Shown: piece after piece, positions 18,291 through 27,214 of the stretch
Layout of the letters: each line of letters opens with the position of its first letter
Position numbering within the stretch: the stretch's first letter is position 1
Origin: Streptomyces lanatus
Lineage (GTDB): Bacteria > Actinomycetota > Actinomycetes > Streptomycetales > Streptomycetaceae
DNA length: 64,000 nucleotides
Direction: 5' to 3'
Assembly: GCF_014655715.1 (NCBI RefSeq)
Contig: NZ_BNBM01000006.1
Location: forward strand, 418,484-482,483
Notes under the pieces: generated by a model
What the model saw: only the letters and a program-made list of their open reading frames with translations
Database searches by the model: none
What the model was told of the DNA's origin: nothing
Translations under genes and position numbers: made by a program

Positions 18291-19853
18291 TTACGGGGAG
18301 GGGCTGGGTGGGGGAGTCGGGGAGCCGGTGGCGCCTGGCTGGTTCTCCTCGACCAGGTGGCGGCGTACCTCTGCCGTGGTCAGGCCCAGGCCGCCGAGTT
18401 CGATCTCGTCCCAGGCCTGGAGGCGGTGGGTGGCTCGGTCGAAGTAGAGGACCGAGGTCTGGATGGGGTCGGGGTGTTCGCCCTCTACGGCGCGTAGGCC
18501 GCTGCCGCCCGTGGAGCCTTCGATGCGGAGCCTGGTGCCGTAGGGCATGACTTCCATCTCCTGGTGGTGGATGTGGCCGGCGAGGGCGAGGGGGACTTCG
18601 CCGTCCGTCTGGCGGGCCGCTACCGGTTCGTGGGCCACGGCGACGTCGACCGGGGTGTCGGCGGCGTGCTGGTCGCGCAGGGAGGTGGCGAGGCGGGCGC
18701 CCGCGAGTTCGTTGGCCGCGTCGCCGCCGGGGATCGTCGTGCGGTCGGGGGTGAACTGGGGGTCGCCGATGCCGGCGAAGCGGAGGCCGGCGATGGTGGC
18801 CGCCTTGCCGTTGTCCAGGACGTGGACGTTCTTCAGGCCCTCCATGTAGCGCTGGGTGAGTTTGGAGTCGTGGTTGCCTCGGACCCAGACGTAGGGCGCG
18901 CCCAGGTCCTCGATCGGGTCCAGGAAGCCGTTCTCCGCCGCCGTGCCGTGGTCCATCGTGTCGCCGGAGTCGACGATGACGTTGACCTTGTACTGGTCGA
19001 CGAGCGAGGCGATGATCTTCCAGCTCGCCGGGTTGAGGTGGATGTCGGAGACGTGCAGGACGCGGATCGTCGACGGGTCGGGTGTGTAGGCGGGGAGTGT
19101 GGAGGTGGCGTCGTAGAGCTTGGTCACGTTGGTGACGAGGCGGGCCAACTCCTTTTGGTAGACGTCGAATTCGGTGACGATGCTGCGGGCGTTGCCGACG
19201 AGGGACGGGGCGGAGGAGAGCAGGCCGGAGAACTTTGGTTCCAGGACCGACTCCGGGTTCCAGGTGGCGTATGCCGTGCCGCCTGACGCTGCCAGGAGGG
19301 TCAGGGCCAGGCCGCCTGCGGCCAGTGCGCGGCGGGGGCGGCGGTAGATCGCGAGGCCGAGGGCCGCGGCGCCGGTGACGACGGCGACGCAGCTGCGTAC
19401 GGCGAGGTCCTGGGTGCCGTGGGCGACGTCGTGGGCGACTTCGTCCTGGAGGCCGGAGAGGCGTTCGGGGTGGTCGACCAGGGCTTGGGCGCGTGCGGGG
19501 TCGAGTTGGTCGACGTTGACGTCCAGGCGGACGGGCGCGATGTGGCTGTCCAGGGTGAGGGCGCCCAGCGGGGAGACGTTGATCTTGGTGCCGCCGGTGA
19601 GGGAGGGGCGCAGGGTCATGGTGGTGTTCATGGGGCCGACCGGGGCGCGTACGTTGCCGACGATGAGGAGGCCGAGCCAGGCGCCGAGGAGGACGACGGT
19701 GAGCAGGCCGAGGGCGCGTGTCCAGGGGTGGGGCTGGGTGACCAGTTCCAGCGTGGGGAGCGGGCGGCGGGTGGTGTAGCGGCGGGCCAGGGCGCGTGGT
19801 GCCCTGGGCAGGTGGCCCAGAAGCTTCATGACTGCGGCGCGGACGCGGGTCAT
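18291..19853 (-). CDS. Membrane-anchored metallophosphoesterase
   Basis: The 520-residue protein combines an N-terminal membrane domain with a calcineurin-like phosphoesterase. Hydrophobic segments lie at about residues 43-67 (ALGLLTVVLLGAWLGLLIVG), 155-175 and 180-200. The catalytic domain has all metal-binding motifs in order: HVSDIH, DSGDTMDH, RGNHDS, a His in VAHEP, and AGHIHH. It is probably a two-metal phosphodiesterase or phosphatase; the substrate is unknown. The C-terminus ends in a Pro/Ser/Thr tail. I chose ATG 19853; ATG 19829 (MKLLGH) is an alternative. Divergent from the zincin gene. Confidence 0.86.
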   Translation of the reverse strand: MTRVRAAVMKLLGHLPRAPRALARRYTTRRPLPTLELVTQPHPWTRALGLLTVVLLGAWLGLLIVGNVRAPVGPMNTTMTLRPSLTGGTKINVSPLGALTLDSHIAPVRLDVNVDQLDPARAQALVDHPERLSGLQDEVAHDVAHGTQDLAVRSCVAVVTGAAALGLAIYRRPRRALAAGGLALTLLAASGGTAYATWNPESVLEPKFSGLLSSAPSLVGNARSIVTEFDVYQKELARLVTNVTKLYDATSTLPAYTPDPSTIRVLHVSDIHLNPASWKIIASLVDQYKVNVIVDSGDTMDHGTAAENGFLDPIEDLGAPYVWVRGNHDSKLTQRYMEGLKNVHVLDNGKAATIAGLRFAGIGDPQFTPDRTTIPGGDAANELAGARLATSLRDQHAADTPVDVAVAHEPVAARQTDGEVPLALAGHIHHQEMEVMPYGTRLRIEGSTGGSGLRAVEGEHPDPIQTSVLYFDRATHRLQAWDEIELGGLGLTTAEVRRHLVEENQPGATGSPTPPPSPSP

Positions 19854-19938
19854 TGATCCCGTATGCCCAAGTGCGGCGGTGGGTATGCGGGGCTGTTCGC
19901 GGCTCCTTGCGGGGTGTGTCGTACCCGACAATGGGGCT

Positions 19939-20289
19939 GTGCTGGAGATGACGCGCGAGGAGTTCGAGGAACTGGTCGCCGAGGCGCTGGACCGGATTCC
20001 GCAGGAGTTGACGCGGTTGATGGACAACGTCGCGGTGTTCGTCGAGGACGAGCCGCCGGCGGACGATCCGGAGCTGCTCGGGTTGTACGAGGGGACTCCG
20101 CTGACGGATCGCGGTGAGTGGTACGCGGGGGTGCTGCCGGATCGGATCACGATCTACCGGGGGCCGACGCTGCGGATGTGCGAGTCGCGGGAGGAGGTCG
20201 TCGAGGAGACCGAGGTGACGGTGGTGCATGAGATCGCGCATCACTTCGGGATCGATGACGAGCGGTTGCACGCGCTCGGTTACGGGTGA
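19939..20289 (+). CDS. Small zincin-like metallopeptidase family protein
   Basis: The 116-residue protein belongs to the short zincin family (PF06262). It carries HEIAHHFG at about residues 98-105, the HExxH zinc-binding catalytic motif with a following HxxG. Conserved segments EALDRIPQELTRLMDNVAVFVED and LLGLYEGTPLTDR match the family. Substrate and physiological role are unknown. The GTG at 19939 is 6 nt after a GACAAT -10-like hexamer and lacks a well-placed Shine-Dalgarno, so it may be leaderless; ATG 19948 is the alternative. Confidence 0.85.
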   Translation: MLEMTREEFEELVAEALDRIPQELTRLMDNVAVFVEDEPPADDPELLGLYEGTPLTDRGEWYAGVLPDRITIYRGPTLRMCESREEVVEETEVTVVHEIAHHFGIDDERLHALGYG

Positions 20290-20411
20290 GTCGGGCGCTG
20301 TTACGGCTGTTACGCGCCTGCGGCCGGGCTGTGTCATGGGGCGCGTGTCCTCTTGTGGGCGGCGGGAGTTGGGCAGGTTGACTTCTTCGCCCGCCACTGG
20401 AGGTGGCCACC

Positions 20412-20960
20412 GTGCGCCCCTTGTACGTACCCGTCCGTCTGGCCGCCACGGTCATGGCCGTCGCCGCTGCCGCCGGTTGTATGAGCGTGGGTGAGGACGG
20501 TGGTGACGGGAGCGTGAAGCCGTCGCATTCCTCCGGGCAGCGGGGTGGTGAGGCGCCCGATGGAGGGTCGGCGGTGTCGGGTGGCGGTTCCGGGTACGGG
20601 GCGCACGCGGATGACGGTGGGCGGGGCAAGGCGAAGGGGAAGGGCGCGGAGAAGGACGGGAAGGGGGGCGGGGGGTCGGCGTCTCCTTCGGTTCCCGCTT
20701 CCTCGGACGTGAGTGCGTCCGCTCCGGCGGGGGGTGGGCGGCCGCAGAAGCCGGGGAGTACGGGGAAGCCGGGGCCCACTCCTACGGCCGAGCCGACTCC
20801 GACGCGTACGGTGGAGCCGGAGCCGACGCTCACCGAGGAGCCGCCGTCGTCCGCCACGCCGACGCCCACGGAGGCCGAGCCGTCGTCGTCCGCGCATGAG
20901 GAGACGGGGCCGCAGCTGGGGCAGCGGGAGCCGGCGCCGGCCGCGGGGGCACCGGCGTGA
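20412..20960 (+). CDS. Low-complexity Pro/Ser/Thr-rich lipoprotein
   Basis: The 182-residue product starts MRPLYVPVRLAATVMAVAAAAGC, a lipoprotein signal peptide with the acceptor Cys at residue 23. The rest is disordered: a Gly/Lys/Asp-rich section to about residue 100, then a PTPT-type and Glu/Pro-rich section. I see no enzymatic domain, so it is probably a cell-wall-spanning stalk or an orphan surface protein. GTG 20412 was chosen over GTG 20403 because GGAGG at 20399-20403 is then 8 nt away. Confidence 0.65.
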   Translation: MRPLYVPVRLAATVMAVAAAAGCMSVGEDGGDGSVKPSHSSGQRGGEAPDGGSAVSGGGSGYGAHADDGGRGKAKGKGAEKDGKGGGGSASPSVPASSDVSASAPAGGGRPQKPGSTGKPGPTPTAEPTPTRTVEPEPTLTEEPPSSATPTPTEAEPSSSAHEETGPQLGQREPAPAAGAPA

Positions 20961-21000
20961 CCAGGGGCGAGTGACGTTGCCTACACCGGCTTCGGTCGAT

Positions 21001-21030
21001 TTGCCTTGGGGGGCCGGGGGTGCGTATGGT
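21001..21030 (+). promoter_or_regulatory. Candidate promoter of the DEAD-box helicase gene
   Basis: TTGCCT (21001-21006) and TATGGT (21025-21030) are 18 bp apart. The implied 5' leader is about 150 nt, as is common for helicase genes with post-transcriptional control. Confidence 0.4.
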
Positions 21031-21188
21031 GGTAGATCGTTTGATCCCATTTGCCCGGCGCCACTGCAGAGCGCGCCGTGTGGCGCGTTCTCTCCCTTGC
21101 CGTGGCTGACCGCATTGAGGCGGTCGTATTGCGAATCACGGAGTTGACGGGCGCGTGCCGACGAGACTCCGGAAGGTTTCGCTTACGC

Positions 21189-23279
21189 ATGTCCATTTCC
21201 AGTCCTGACCAGGTCGTCGTGCCCGAGAACGAGGGTGCCGAAGAGACCGCTCCCGAGATCACCTTCGCCGATCTCGGTCTCCCCGAAGGCGTTGTGCGCA
21301 AGCTCGCGCAGAACGGTGTGACGACCCCCTTCCCGATCCAGGCCGCGACCATCCCGGACGCCCTGGCCGGCAAGGACATCCTGGGCCGTGGCCGTACCGG
21401 CTCCGGCAAGACGCTGTCGTTCGGTCTGCCGACGCTGGCGCGTCTGTCCGGCGGCCGTACCGAGAAGCACAAGCCGCGCGCCGTCATCCTCACCCCGACC
21501 CGTGAGCTCGCGATGCAGGTCGCGGACGCGCTCCAGCCCTACGGCGACCAGCTCGGCCTGAAGATGAAGGTCGTGTGCGGCGGTACGTCCATGGGGAACC
21601 AGATCTACGCCCTCGAGCGGGGTGTGGATGTGCTGGTGGCGACCCCGGGTCGGCTCCGCGACATCATCAACCGCGGCGCCTGCTCCCTGGAGGACGTCGA
21701 GGTCGCCGTGCTCGACGAGGCCGACCAGATGTCCGACCTGGGCTTCCTGCCCGAGGTCACCGAGCTGCTTGACCAGGTTCCGGCGGGCGGTCAGCGGATG
21801 CTCTTCTCGGCCACGATGGAGAACGAGATCTCCACGCTGGTCAAGCGCTACCTGGTCGACCCGGTCTCGCACGAGGTCGACGCCGCGCAGGGCGCCGTGA
21901 CGACCATGTCGCACCACATCCTGATCGTGAAGCCCAAGGACAAGGCGCCGGTCACCGCCGCGATCGCCTCCCGCAAGGGCCGCACCATCATCTTCGTCCG
22001 CACCCAGCTGGGCGCCGACCGTGTCGCCGAGCAGCTGCGTGACGCCGGTGCCAAGGCGGACGCGCTGCACGGCGGTATGACGCAGGGGGCCCGGACCCGG
22101 ACCCTCGCGGACTTCAAGGACGGGTACGTCAATGTCCTCGTCGCCACCGATGTCGCCGCGCGCGGTATCCACGTCGACGGCATCGACCTCGTCCTGAACG
22201 TGGACCCGGCCGGTGACCACAAGGACTACCTGCACCGGGCGGGCCGTACGGCTCGTGCGGGCCGCACCGGCACGGTCGTGTCGCTGTCGCTTCCGCATCA
22301 GCGCCGGCAGATCTTCCGGCTGATGGAGGACGCGGGCGTCGACGCCTCGCGCCACATCATCCAGGGCGGCAACGCCTTCGACCCGGAGGTCGCCGAGATC
22401 ACCGGCGCCCGTTCGATGACCGAGGTGCAGGCCGAGTCGGCGGGCAACGCCGCGCAGCAGGCCGAGCGTGAGGTCGCCCAGCTGACCAAGCAGCTGGAGC
22501 GGGCGCAGCGGCGTGCCGTGGAGCTGCGTGAGGAGTCCGACCGGCTCGTCGCGCGTGCGGCGCGTGAGCGGGGCGATGACCCGGAGGCGGCGGTTGCCGA
22601 GGCGCAGGCCGCGGCGGTCGAGGCCGTCGAGGTGGCCGTGCCCGAGCAGCCGGTGGCGCAGGACGTGGACCGGGCCGAGGCTCCGGCGTCGTACGAGCGT
22701 CGTGAGCGTCGGGACAACGACCGTGGTGGCTTCCGTCGTGACGAGCGTCGTGATGACCGTGGTGGGCGTTCGTTCGATCGTGATCGCGGTGGGTTCAACC
22801 GTGACCGTGGTGGCGACCGTGGGTTCGAGCGTCGTGACAACGACCGTGGTGGCTTCCGTCGCGATGAGCGTCGTGATGACCGTGGTGGGCGTTCGTTCGA
22901 TCGTGATCGCGGTGGGTTCAACCGTGACCGTGGTGGCGACCGTGGGTTCGAGCGTCGCGACAACGACCGTGGCGGCTTCCGTCGTGACGAGCGTCGTGAT
23001 GACCGTGGTGGCCGTTCCTTCGAGCGTCGCGACAACGACCGTGGCGGCTTCCGTCGTGACGACCGTCCGGCGGGCCGTTCCTTCGAGCGGCGTGACGAGC
23101 GTGGCGGTCACCGTGGCAGCGACCGTCCCTTCAACCGCGACCGCCGTGACGACCGTCCCGGCTTCCGCGCCGGTGGCCACGACCGCCCGTACGGCCGTCG
23201 TGACGACCACCGCGGCACCGGCGGCTCGTCCTCCTTCGGTCGCCGTGACGACAAGCCGCGCTGGAAGCGCAACGGCTGA
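21189..23279 (+). CDS. DEAD-box RNA helicase with RGG-type repeat tail
   Basis: The 696-residue protein is a DEAD-box RNA helicase. The core contains the Q motif (FADLGLP...PFPIQ), Walker A GRTGSGKT, PTRELA, TPGR, DEAD in VLDEADQMSD, SAT, ARGIH and HRAGRTARAG. After a coiled-coil-like, Glu/Arg-rich linker (about residues 420-490), the C-terminus is a long Arg/Gly/Asp-rich disordered tail encoded by 123-bp tandem repeats, likely for RNA binding or condensation. ATG 21189 is preferred over an upstream in-frame GTG at 21051. A perfect terminator follows. It may act in cold adaptation or ribosome assembly; this is inferred from the family. Confidence 0.93.
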   Translation: MSISSPDQVVVPENEGAEETAPEITFADLGLPEGVVRKLAQNGVTTPFPIQAATIPDALAGKDILGRGRTGSGKTLSFGLPTLARLSGGRTEKHKPRAVILTPTRELAMQVADALQPYGDQLGLKMKVVCGGTSMGNQIYALERGVDVLVATPGRLRDIINRGACSLEDVEVAVLDEADQMSDLGFLPEVTELLDQVPAGGQRMLFSATMENEISTLVKRYLVDPVSHEVDAAQGAVTTMSHHILIVKPKDKAPVTAAIASRKGRTIIFVRTQLGADRVAEQLRDAGAKADALHGGMTQGARTRTLADFKDGYVNVLVATDVAARGIHVDGIDLVLNVDPAGDHKDYLHRAGRTARAGRTGTVVSLSLPHQRRQIFRLMEDAGVDASRHIIQGGNAFDPEVAEITGARSMTEVQAESAGNAAQQAEREVAQLTKQLERAQRRAVELREESDRLVARAARERGDDPEAAVAEAQAAAVEAVEVAVPEQPVAQDVDRAEAPASYERRERRDNDRGGFRRDERRDDRGGRSFDRDRGGFNRDRGGDRGFERRDNDRGGFRRDERRDDRGGRSFDRDRGGFNRDRGGDRGFERRDNDRGGFRRDERRDDRGGRSFERRDNDRGGFRRDDRPAGRSFERRDERGGHRGSDRPFNRDRRDDRPGFRAGGHDRPYGRRDDHRGTGGSSSFGRRDDKPRWKRNG
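22707..23060 (+). repeat. 123-bp tandem repeats inside the DEAD-box helicase gene
   Basis: Unit starts at 22707, 22830 and 22953 are exactly 123 bp (41 codons) apart. Units 1 and 2 are nearly identical at DNA level. Unit 3 is truncated, and a fourth degenerate start (RRDNDRGGFRRD) follows. The encoded unit combines DNDRGGFRRDERRDD with RSFDRDRGGFNRDRGGD. Confidence 0.9.
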
Positions 23280-23299
23280 CGTCTGCTGAGCTGAATCGG

Positions 23300-23335
23300 A
23301 AGGGCCCGTACGACTCGGTCGTACGGGCCCTTTTT
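23300..23335 (+). terminator. DEAD-box helicase terminator
   Basis: A perfect 15-bp stem (23300-23314 with 23318-23332) surrounds a 3-nt loop and runs into TTTTT. Confidence 0.93.
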
Positions 23336-23422
23336 CGTGCAGGTTCCAACAGGTTGCAGCAGGGGCATTTTTAGCCATGCTGTGATGTGTGTCACGTCCC
23401 CGGGGAGGGAATCGCTGGGGAC

Positions 23423-24964
23423 ATGACAGATGACGCCATAGCGAGTGGGCTGTCTGATGAGCAACGGCTGGCCCAGCTCGGCTACACGCAGGTTCTCGCC
23501 CGCCGCATGTCGGCGTTCTCCAACTACGCGGTCTCCTTCACGATCATCTCGGTCCTGTCGGGCTGTCTGACGCTCTATCTGTTCGGCATGAACACGGGCG
23601 GCCCGGCGGTGATCATGTGGGGCTGGGTGGCGGTGGGTTTGATGACCCTGTTCGTCGGGCTCTCCATGGCCGAGATCTGCTCGGCGTACCCGACCTCCGC
23701 CGGCCTGTACTTCTGGGCCCACCGCTTGGCGCCACCCCGTACGGCCGCCGCCTGGGCGTGGTTCACGGGTTGGTTCAACGTGCTGGGCCAGGTGGCGGTG
23801 ACGGCGGGCATCGACTTCGGCGCCGCGTCGTTCCTGGGCGCGTATCTGAACCTGCAGTTCGACTTCGAGGTGACGCCGGGGCGGACGATCCTGCTCTTCG
23901 CGGGCATCCTGCTGCTGCACGGCCTGCTGAACACCTTCGGCGTGCGCATCGTCGCGCTGCTCAACAGCATCAGCGTGTGGTGGCACGTGCTGGGCGTCGC
24001 CGTGATCGTCGGCGCGCTGGCCTTCGTACCGGACCGCCATCAGTCCGCGTCCTTCGTCTTCGGCGAGTTCGTGAACAACACGGGCTGGGGCAGCGGGGTG
24101 TACGTCGTCCTGATCGGGCTCCTGATGGCCCAGTACACCTTCACCGGCTACGACGCCTCGGCCCATATGACGGAGGAGACCCACGACGCGTCGACGGCGG
24201 GCCCGAAGGGCATCGTGCGGTCGATCTGGACGTCATGGATAGCGGGCTTCGTGCTCCTCCTCGGCTTCACCTTCGCCATCCAGTCGTACGAGGGTGCGCG
24301 GACGTCCCCGACGGGCGCGCCGCCGGCCCAGATCCTCCTCGACGCACTGGGCGCGACGGCGGGCAAGCTGCTCCTGCTGGTCGTCATCGGGGCGCAGCTG
24401 TTCTGCGGGATGGCGTCGGTGACGGCCAACAGCCGCATGATCTACGCCTTTTCACGCGACGGCGCCCTGCCCTTCTCACGGGTGTGGCACACGGTCAGCC
24501 CACGCACCCGCACCCCGGTCGCCGCGGTGTGGCTGGCGGCGGGCGGGGCGCTCGTACTCGGCCTGCCCTACCTGATCAACGTCACCGCGTACGCGGCGGT
24601 GACGTCGATCGCCGTCATCGGCCTGTACATCGCGTACGTCATTCCGACGCTGCTGCGGGTGCGGAAGGGGGACGCGTTCGAGCGGGGGCCGTGGCATCTG
24701 GGCCGCTGGTCGGGGGTGGTGGGCGTCGTCGCCGTGGCGTGGGTCGGCGTGATCACGGTGCTGTTCATGCTGCCGCAGGTCTCCCCGGTGACCTGGGAGA
24801 CCTTCAACTACGCGCCCATCGCCGTCCTGGTCGTCCTCGGCTTCGCCTGGACCTGGTGGCTGGCTTCGGCTCGGCATTGGTTCCTCAATCCTGAGCATGA
24901 GCGGACGCTGGCTCGGGAGGCGGCGCGGGCGGGGGCGGGGGCGGCTGAGCCTGTGGATCCGTAG
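23423..24964 (+). CDS. APC-superfamily amino acid permease
   Basis: The 513-residue protein is a polytopic transporter with about 12 hydrophobic segments, starting near residue 38 (YAVSFTIISVLSGCLTLYLFG). The cytoplasmic N-terminus has LGYTQVLARRMS, and the motif TGYDASAHMTEETHDA at about residues 247-262 is characteristic of the amino acid/choline transporter branch that includes GABA-permease-like proteins. The substrate cannot be read from sequence. ATG 23423 was chosen because it has GGGG just upstream and gives the family N-terminus. No obvious operon partners. Confidence 0.88.
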   Translation: MTDDAIASGLSDEQRLAQLGYTQVLARRMSAFSNYAVSFTIISVLSGCLTLYLFGMNTGGPAVIMWGWVAVGLMTLFVGLSMAEICSAYPTSAGLYFWAHRLAPPRTAAAWAWFTGWFNVLGQVAVTAGIDFGAASFLGAYLNLQFDFEVTPGRTILLFAGILLLHGLLNTFGVRIVALLNSISVWWHVLGVAVIVGALAFVPDRHQSASFVFGEFVNNTGWGSGVYVVLIGLLMAQYTFTGYDASAHMTEETHDASTAGPKGIVRSIWTSWIAGFVLLLGFTFAIQSYEGARTSPTGAPPAQILLDALGATAGKLLLLVVIGAQLFCGMASVTANSRMIYAFSRDGALPFSRVWHTVSPRTRTPVAAVWLAAGGALVLGLPYLINVTAYAAVTSIAVIGLYIAYVIPTLLRVRKGDAFERGPWHLGRWSGVVGVVAVAWVGVITVLFMLPQVSPVTWETFNYAPIAVLVVLGFAWTWWLASARHWFLNPEHERTLAREAARAGAGAAEPVDP

Positions 24965-25072
24965 TGGTGGCTCGGCGCGCGGGCCGGGCCTTTCCGCCCC
25001 TGTCCGCCCCCACCGCCACCGCTGACGTGGCCGTGACCCCGATACCCGATCGGAGACTCGGCCACGTCCGGC

Positions 25073-25078
25073 TATGCT
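25073..25078 (+). promoter_or_regulatory. Candidate -10 of the tRNA-Lys gene
   Basis: TATGCT lies 20 nt upstream of the tRNA. I cannot identify a good -35 hexamer. Confidence 0.35.
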
Positions 25079-25097
25079 CGGGGAGGCAACATCGCTT

Positions 25098-25170
25098 GGG
25101 CCCTTAGCTCAATTGGCAGAGCAGTGGACTTTTAATCCATTGGTTGTGGGTTCGAGTCCCACAGGGCCTA
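25098..25170 (+). tRNA. tRNA-Lys (TTT)
   Basis: Complete cloverleaf with anticodon loop CTTTTAA (TTT). The acceptor arms GGGCCCT and AGGGCCT pair with a terminal G-T wobble, and the discriminator is A. Its 3' half from 25138 onward is repeated at 30779. Confidence 0.95.
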
Positions 25171-25176
25171 CCGGTG
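25138..25176 (+). repeat. Left direct repeat (attL-like), tRNA-Lys 3' end
   Basis: Matches 30779-30817 with one mismatch. Homology resumes downstream: 19 bases at 25196-25214 equal 30837-30855, continuing into related hairpins. Confidence 0.8.
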
Positions 25177-25210
25177 GTAGGCGGGGGATATGCTCTCTGA
25201 CCTGCTACGC

Positions 25211-25244
25211 AGCGTCCGGGTCGGCTTCAGTCGGCTCGGGCGCT
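25211..25244 (+). terminator. Terminator-like hairpin after tRNA-Lys
   Basis: AGCGTCCG (25211-25218) pairs with CGGGCGCT (25237-25244) with one wobble. A related hairpin follows the partial tRNA copy at 30850-30887. Confidence 0.6.
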
Positions 25245-25454
25245 GATTCGTAGTCGCGGTGTCAGAGGAGCCCGATCCGCTTCTGGCCGCCGCCGACCTG
25301 GGCCGTGCTGATGTCGAGCGCCGTGCTGGTTCGCCGCCGTGGCCCTCTTCACCACAGCCGGCGTGGCCATACCACTCCTCTACGACCACGAAGCCACCAC
25401 CCGCATGCTGCGCCCGACGACCGGTCCAAGGCCTGGCCGCCCGCCCTTGACTCC

Positions 25455-25702
25455 ATGACCCTGCTGGTCGCCGCCATCATCGTCCACGACCAGGCCACCA
25501 ACCGCGTCGTCCTCCTCCAGCGCAGCAAGAACGCCAGGTTCGCCCAGGGCATGTGGGACCTTCCCGTCGGCAAGAGCGAACCCGGCGAGCCCATCACGGA
25601 AATGGCAGTGCGCGAGCTGTGCGAGGAGACCTCCTCACCGTCGTCCTCACCGCCCGCGATGGGACCGGCGAACTCGAGAACCGCGAGCCGCGCAAGGCAC
25701 GA
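25455..25702 (+). pseudogene. Nudix hydrolase pseudogene
   Basis: The 5' part encodes a normal Nudix start, MTLLVAAIIVHDQATNRVVLLQRS, through a Nudix box (GKSEPGEPITEMAVRELCEET) at about residues 37-57. The box then breaks: the G that should follow EET is lost. In another frame, from about 25630, the next conserved part of the family continues (LTVVLTARDGTGELENREPRKAR). The simplest reading is an internal deletion of some tens of bases with a frameshift. The open frame runs on to 25853 but is no longer Nudix-like. Nucleotide hydrolase activity is not expected. Confidence 0.75.
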
Positions 25703-26071
25703 GCGGGAAACACATAGAGCCGCGGCAGCTTGCGGAAGCGGTCGGTGGAAACCCGGTGAGCGTGGGGTTCGGCAGTGTGCCCCTCGGGTGGACCGTCTGC
25801 CCGGATGTCGTCTCCATGAGCCGCTCGGCAGGCGGTGCGCTCGTTTCGGGTGAGCCCGTTCGGCGCTGTGGGTCGGGGCGGCCGGCGACGTACGGTGAAG
25901 AGACCGAGGGCATCACGCACTCCGGTACTCGTGCCGGAGTCGTCCTCGGCGAGAGACGAACCCCGGACCGCTCGACCGGGCGGTGCGGAGACGGGCCGGC
26001 ATCATGTCCGCCGCGATCGGAGCACGTCCGCTGTCCGCCCTGGGCGATGAGCTTCCCGGCCGGGGGGCGGT
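25703..26071. other. Non-coding stretch within the island
   Basis: I see no supported gene in this 369-bp region. Several overlapping frames are open because of base composition. It looks like decayed sequence. Confidence 0.4.
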
Positions 26072-27139
26072 GTGAGGGCTGTGCAGCGACTGGACATCCA
26101 CCGCCGTGACCGGGGGGAGCGGGCCCTCGTCACGCTCACCGGTGAGATCGGGCCGGGGACGGTGCCCCTGCTCCGGGCCGCACTGGAGCAGTGCCTGCGC
26201 GACGGGGTGACCGTCATCGACGTCGACCTCACCACCGTCGGCTCCTGCGACGCCAAGGGCCTGGATGTCTTCCTGACGACGTCGAGGCGGGCCGACCGGG
26301 TGCATGCCTCTTTGTGGCTGCACCACCCGTGCGTGCAGATCAGCCGTCTCCTCGACGTCACGGGAGCCGCGTCCCGGCTCCTCGCAGACCCGGCACATCC
26401 CGTGCCCCCCGCCGTGCTGCGCGAACTGCTGGACGTGGCTGCGGCGGGTCCTGCGGCCGGCGGCACGCGGACGACGGGCGACCAGGCCCGTGCGCCGGCC
26501 GTCAAGGACGGGATCCGCCTGCGTCGGCTGACTCGTCAGCAGGCGGAGGGGATGACCGAGGAGATCGCCGACCTGGTGGTGACGTCAGGTGTGGGCTCTT
26601 CCGGGAAGGCGTGCCACGAGCGGGGTGACTTCCTGTGGCGGCTGGCTGCCAGCGCCCGGCGGCCCGGCTTCGCGTTGCTGGTCGCCGAGACGACGGTGCT
26701 GGTGGGCTGTTCCTTCGGTTTTCCGGTGGGCCCTGGTGCTGGGTCCGAGCAGAGTTTGCAGGAGAGCGTCCAACGGATCACCGGCTGTGCCCGGTTCCTG
26801 CTCCTCACCCAGGTCGTGGCGCCTCAGCACCCCCAGCACCGCGACATTGCCCGGCGCCTGCAACAGCGCCTGCTGGCCGATCGGCACGTTGCACTCGGAG
26901 TCGCCCTGCTCCGTCCGGCCGACGATGCCGGACAAGCCGTTTACGAGTCCTGGGACTGGCTGAACCAAGGAGACATGGTCGGGTTGCCGGGTGGGGGCAC
27001 TCCCTGCCTGCTGACCCTGTCCCGGGAAAGCGAACTCCGGTTACCCGGGCCTCGGACCGCCGTGCCCGGCGTTGCCTCCGAGCCACCGAGACCACGCCGG
27101 ACGCCCGGGCAGCGTGACGGAGCCGTTCTCGGCGAGTGA
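26072..27139 (+). CDS. STAS domain-GNAT acetyltransferase fusion
   Basis: The 355-residue product has two parts. Residues 1-110 resemble a STAS (anti-anti-sigma type) domain, with VTVIDVDLTTVGSCDAKGLDVF. The usual phospho-acceptor D-S-[ST]-G is D60-A61-K62-G63, so regulation by Ser phosphorylation seems lost. Residues about 155-325 match a GNAT family common in Streptomyces, with RGDFLWRLAASARRPGFALLVAE and GCSFGFPVGP. The acetyl-CoA loop, normally RGxG/A, reads HRDIA and may be impaired. A TTA Leu codon at 27041 would make translation depend on bldA tRNA. Start is GTG 26072 or GTG 26081. It lies inside the decayed island and may itself be degenerating. Confidence 0.65.
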   Translation: MRAVQRLDIHRRDRGERALVTLTGEIGPGTVPLLRAALEQCLRDGVTVIDVDLTTVGSCDAKGLDVFLTTSRRADRVHASLWLHHPCVQISRLLDVTGAASRLLADPAHPVPPAVLRELLDVAAAGPAAGGTRTTGDQARAPAVKDGIRLRRLTRQQAEGMTEEIADLVVTSGVGSSGKACHERGDFLWRLAASARRPGFALLVAETTVLVGCSFGFPVGPGAGSEQSLQESVQRITGCARFLLLTQVVAPQHPQHRDIARRLQQRLLADRHVALGVALLRPADDAGQAVYESWDWLNQGDMVGLPGGGTPCLLTLSRESELRLPGPRTAVPGVASEPPRPRRTPGQRDGAVLGE

Positions 27140-27214
27140 CGCCCGAGGGCAGTACTGGGCTGCCGTGGACGGACTCACGTCCCGTCGGCGAACCGGCTGC
27201 CGAGACCGGGGCGC

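Noticed and set aside
22707..23060. CRISPR-like array
   Set aside because: The repeats are long, contiguous, in frame and code for an Arg/Gly tail. There are no unique spacers.
25703..26071. Continuation of the Nudix frame as a novel protein
   Set aside because: After the frameshift the residues are Arg/Gly-rich noise without family similarity.
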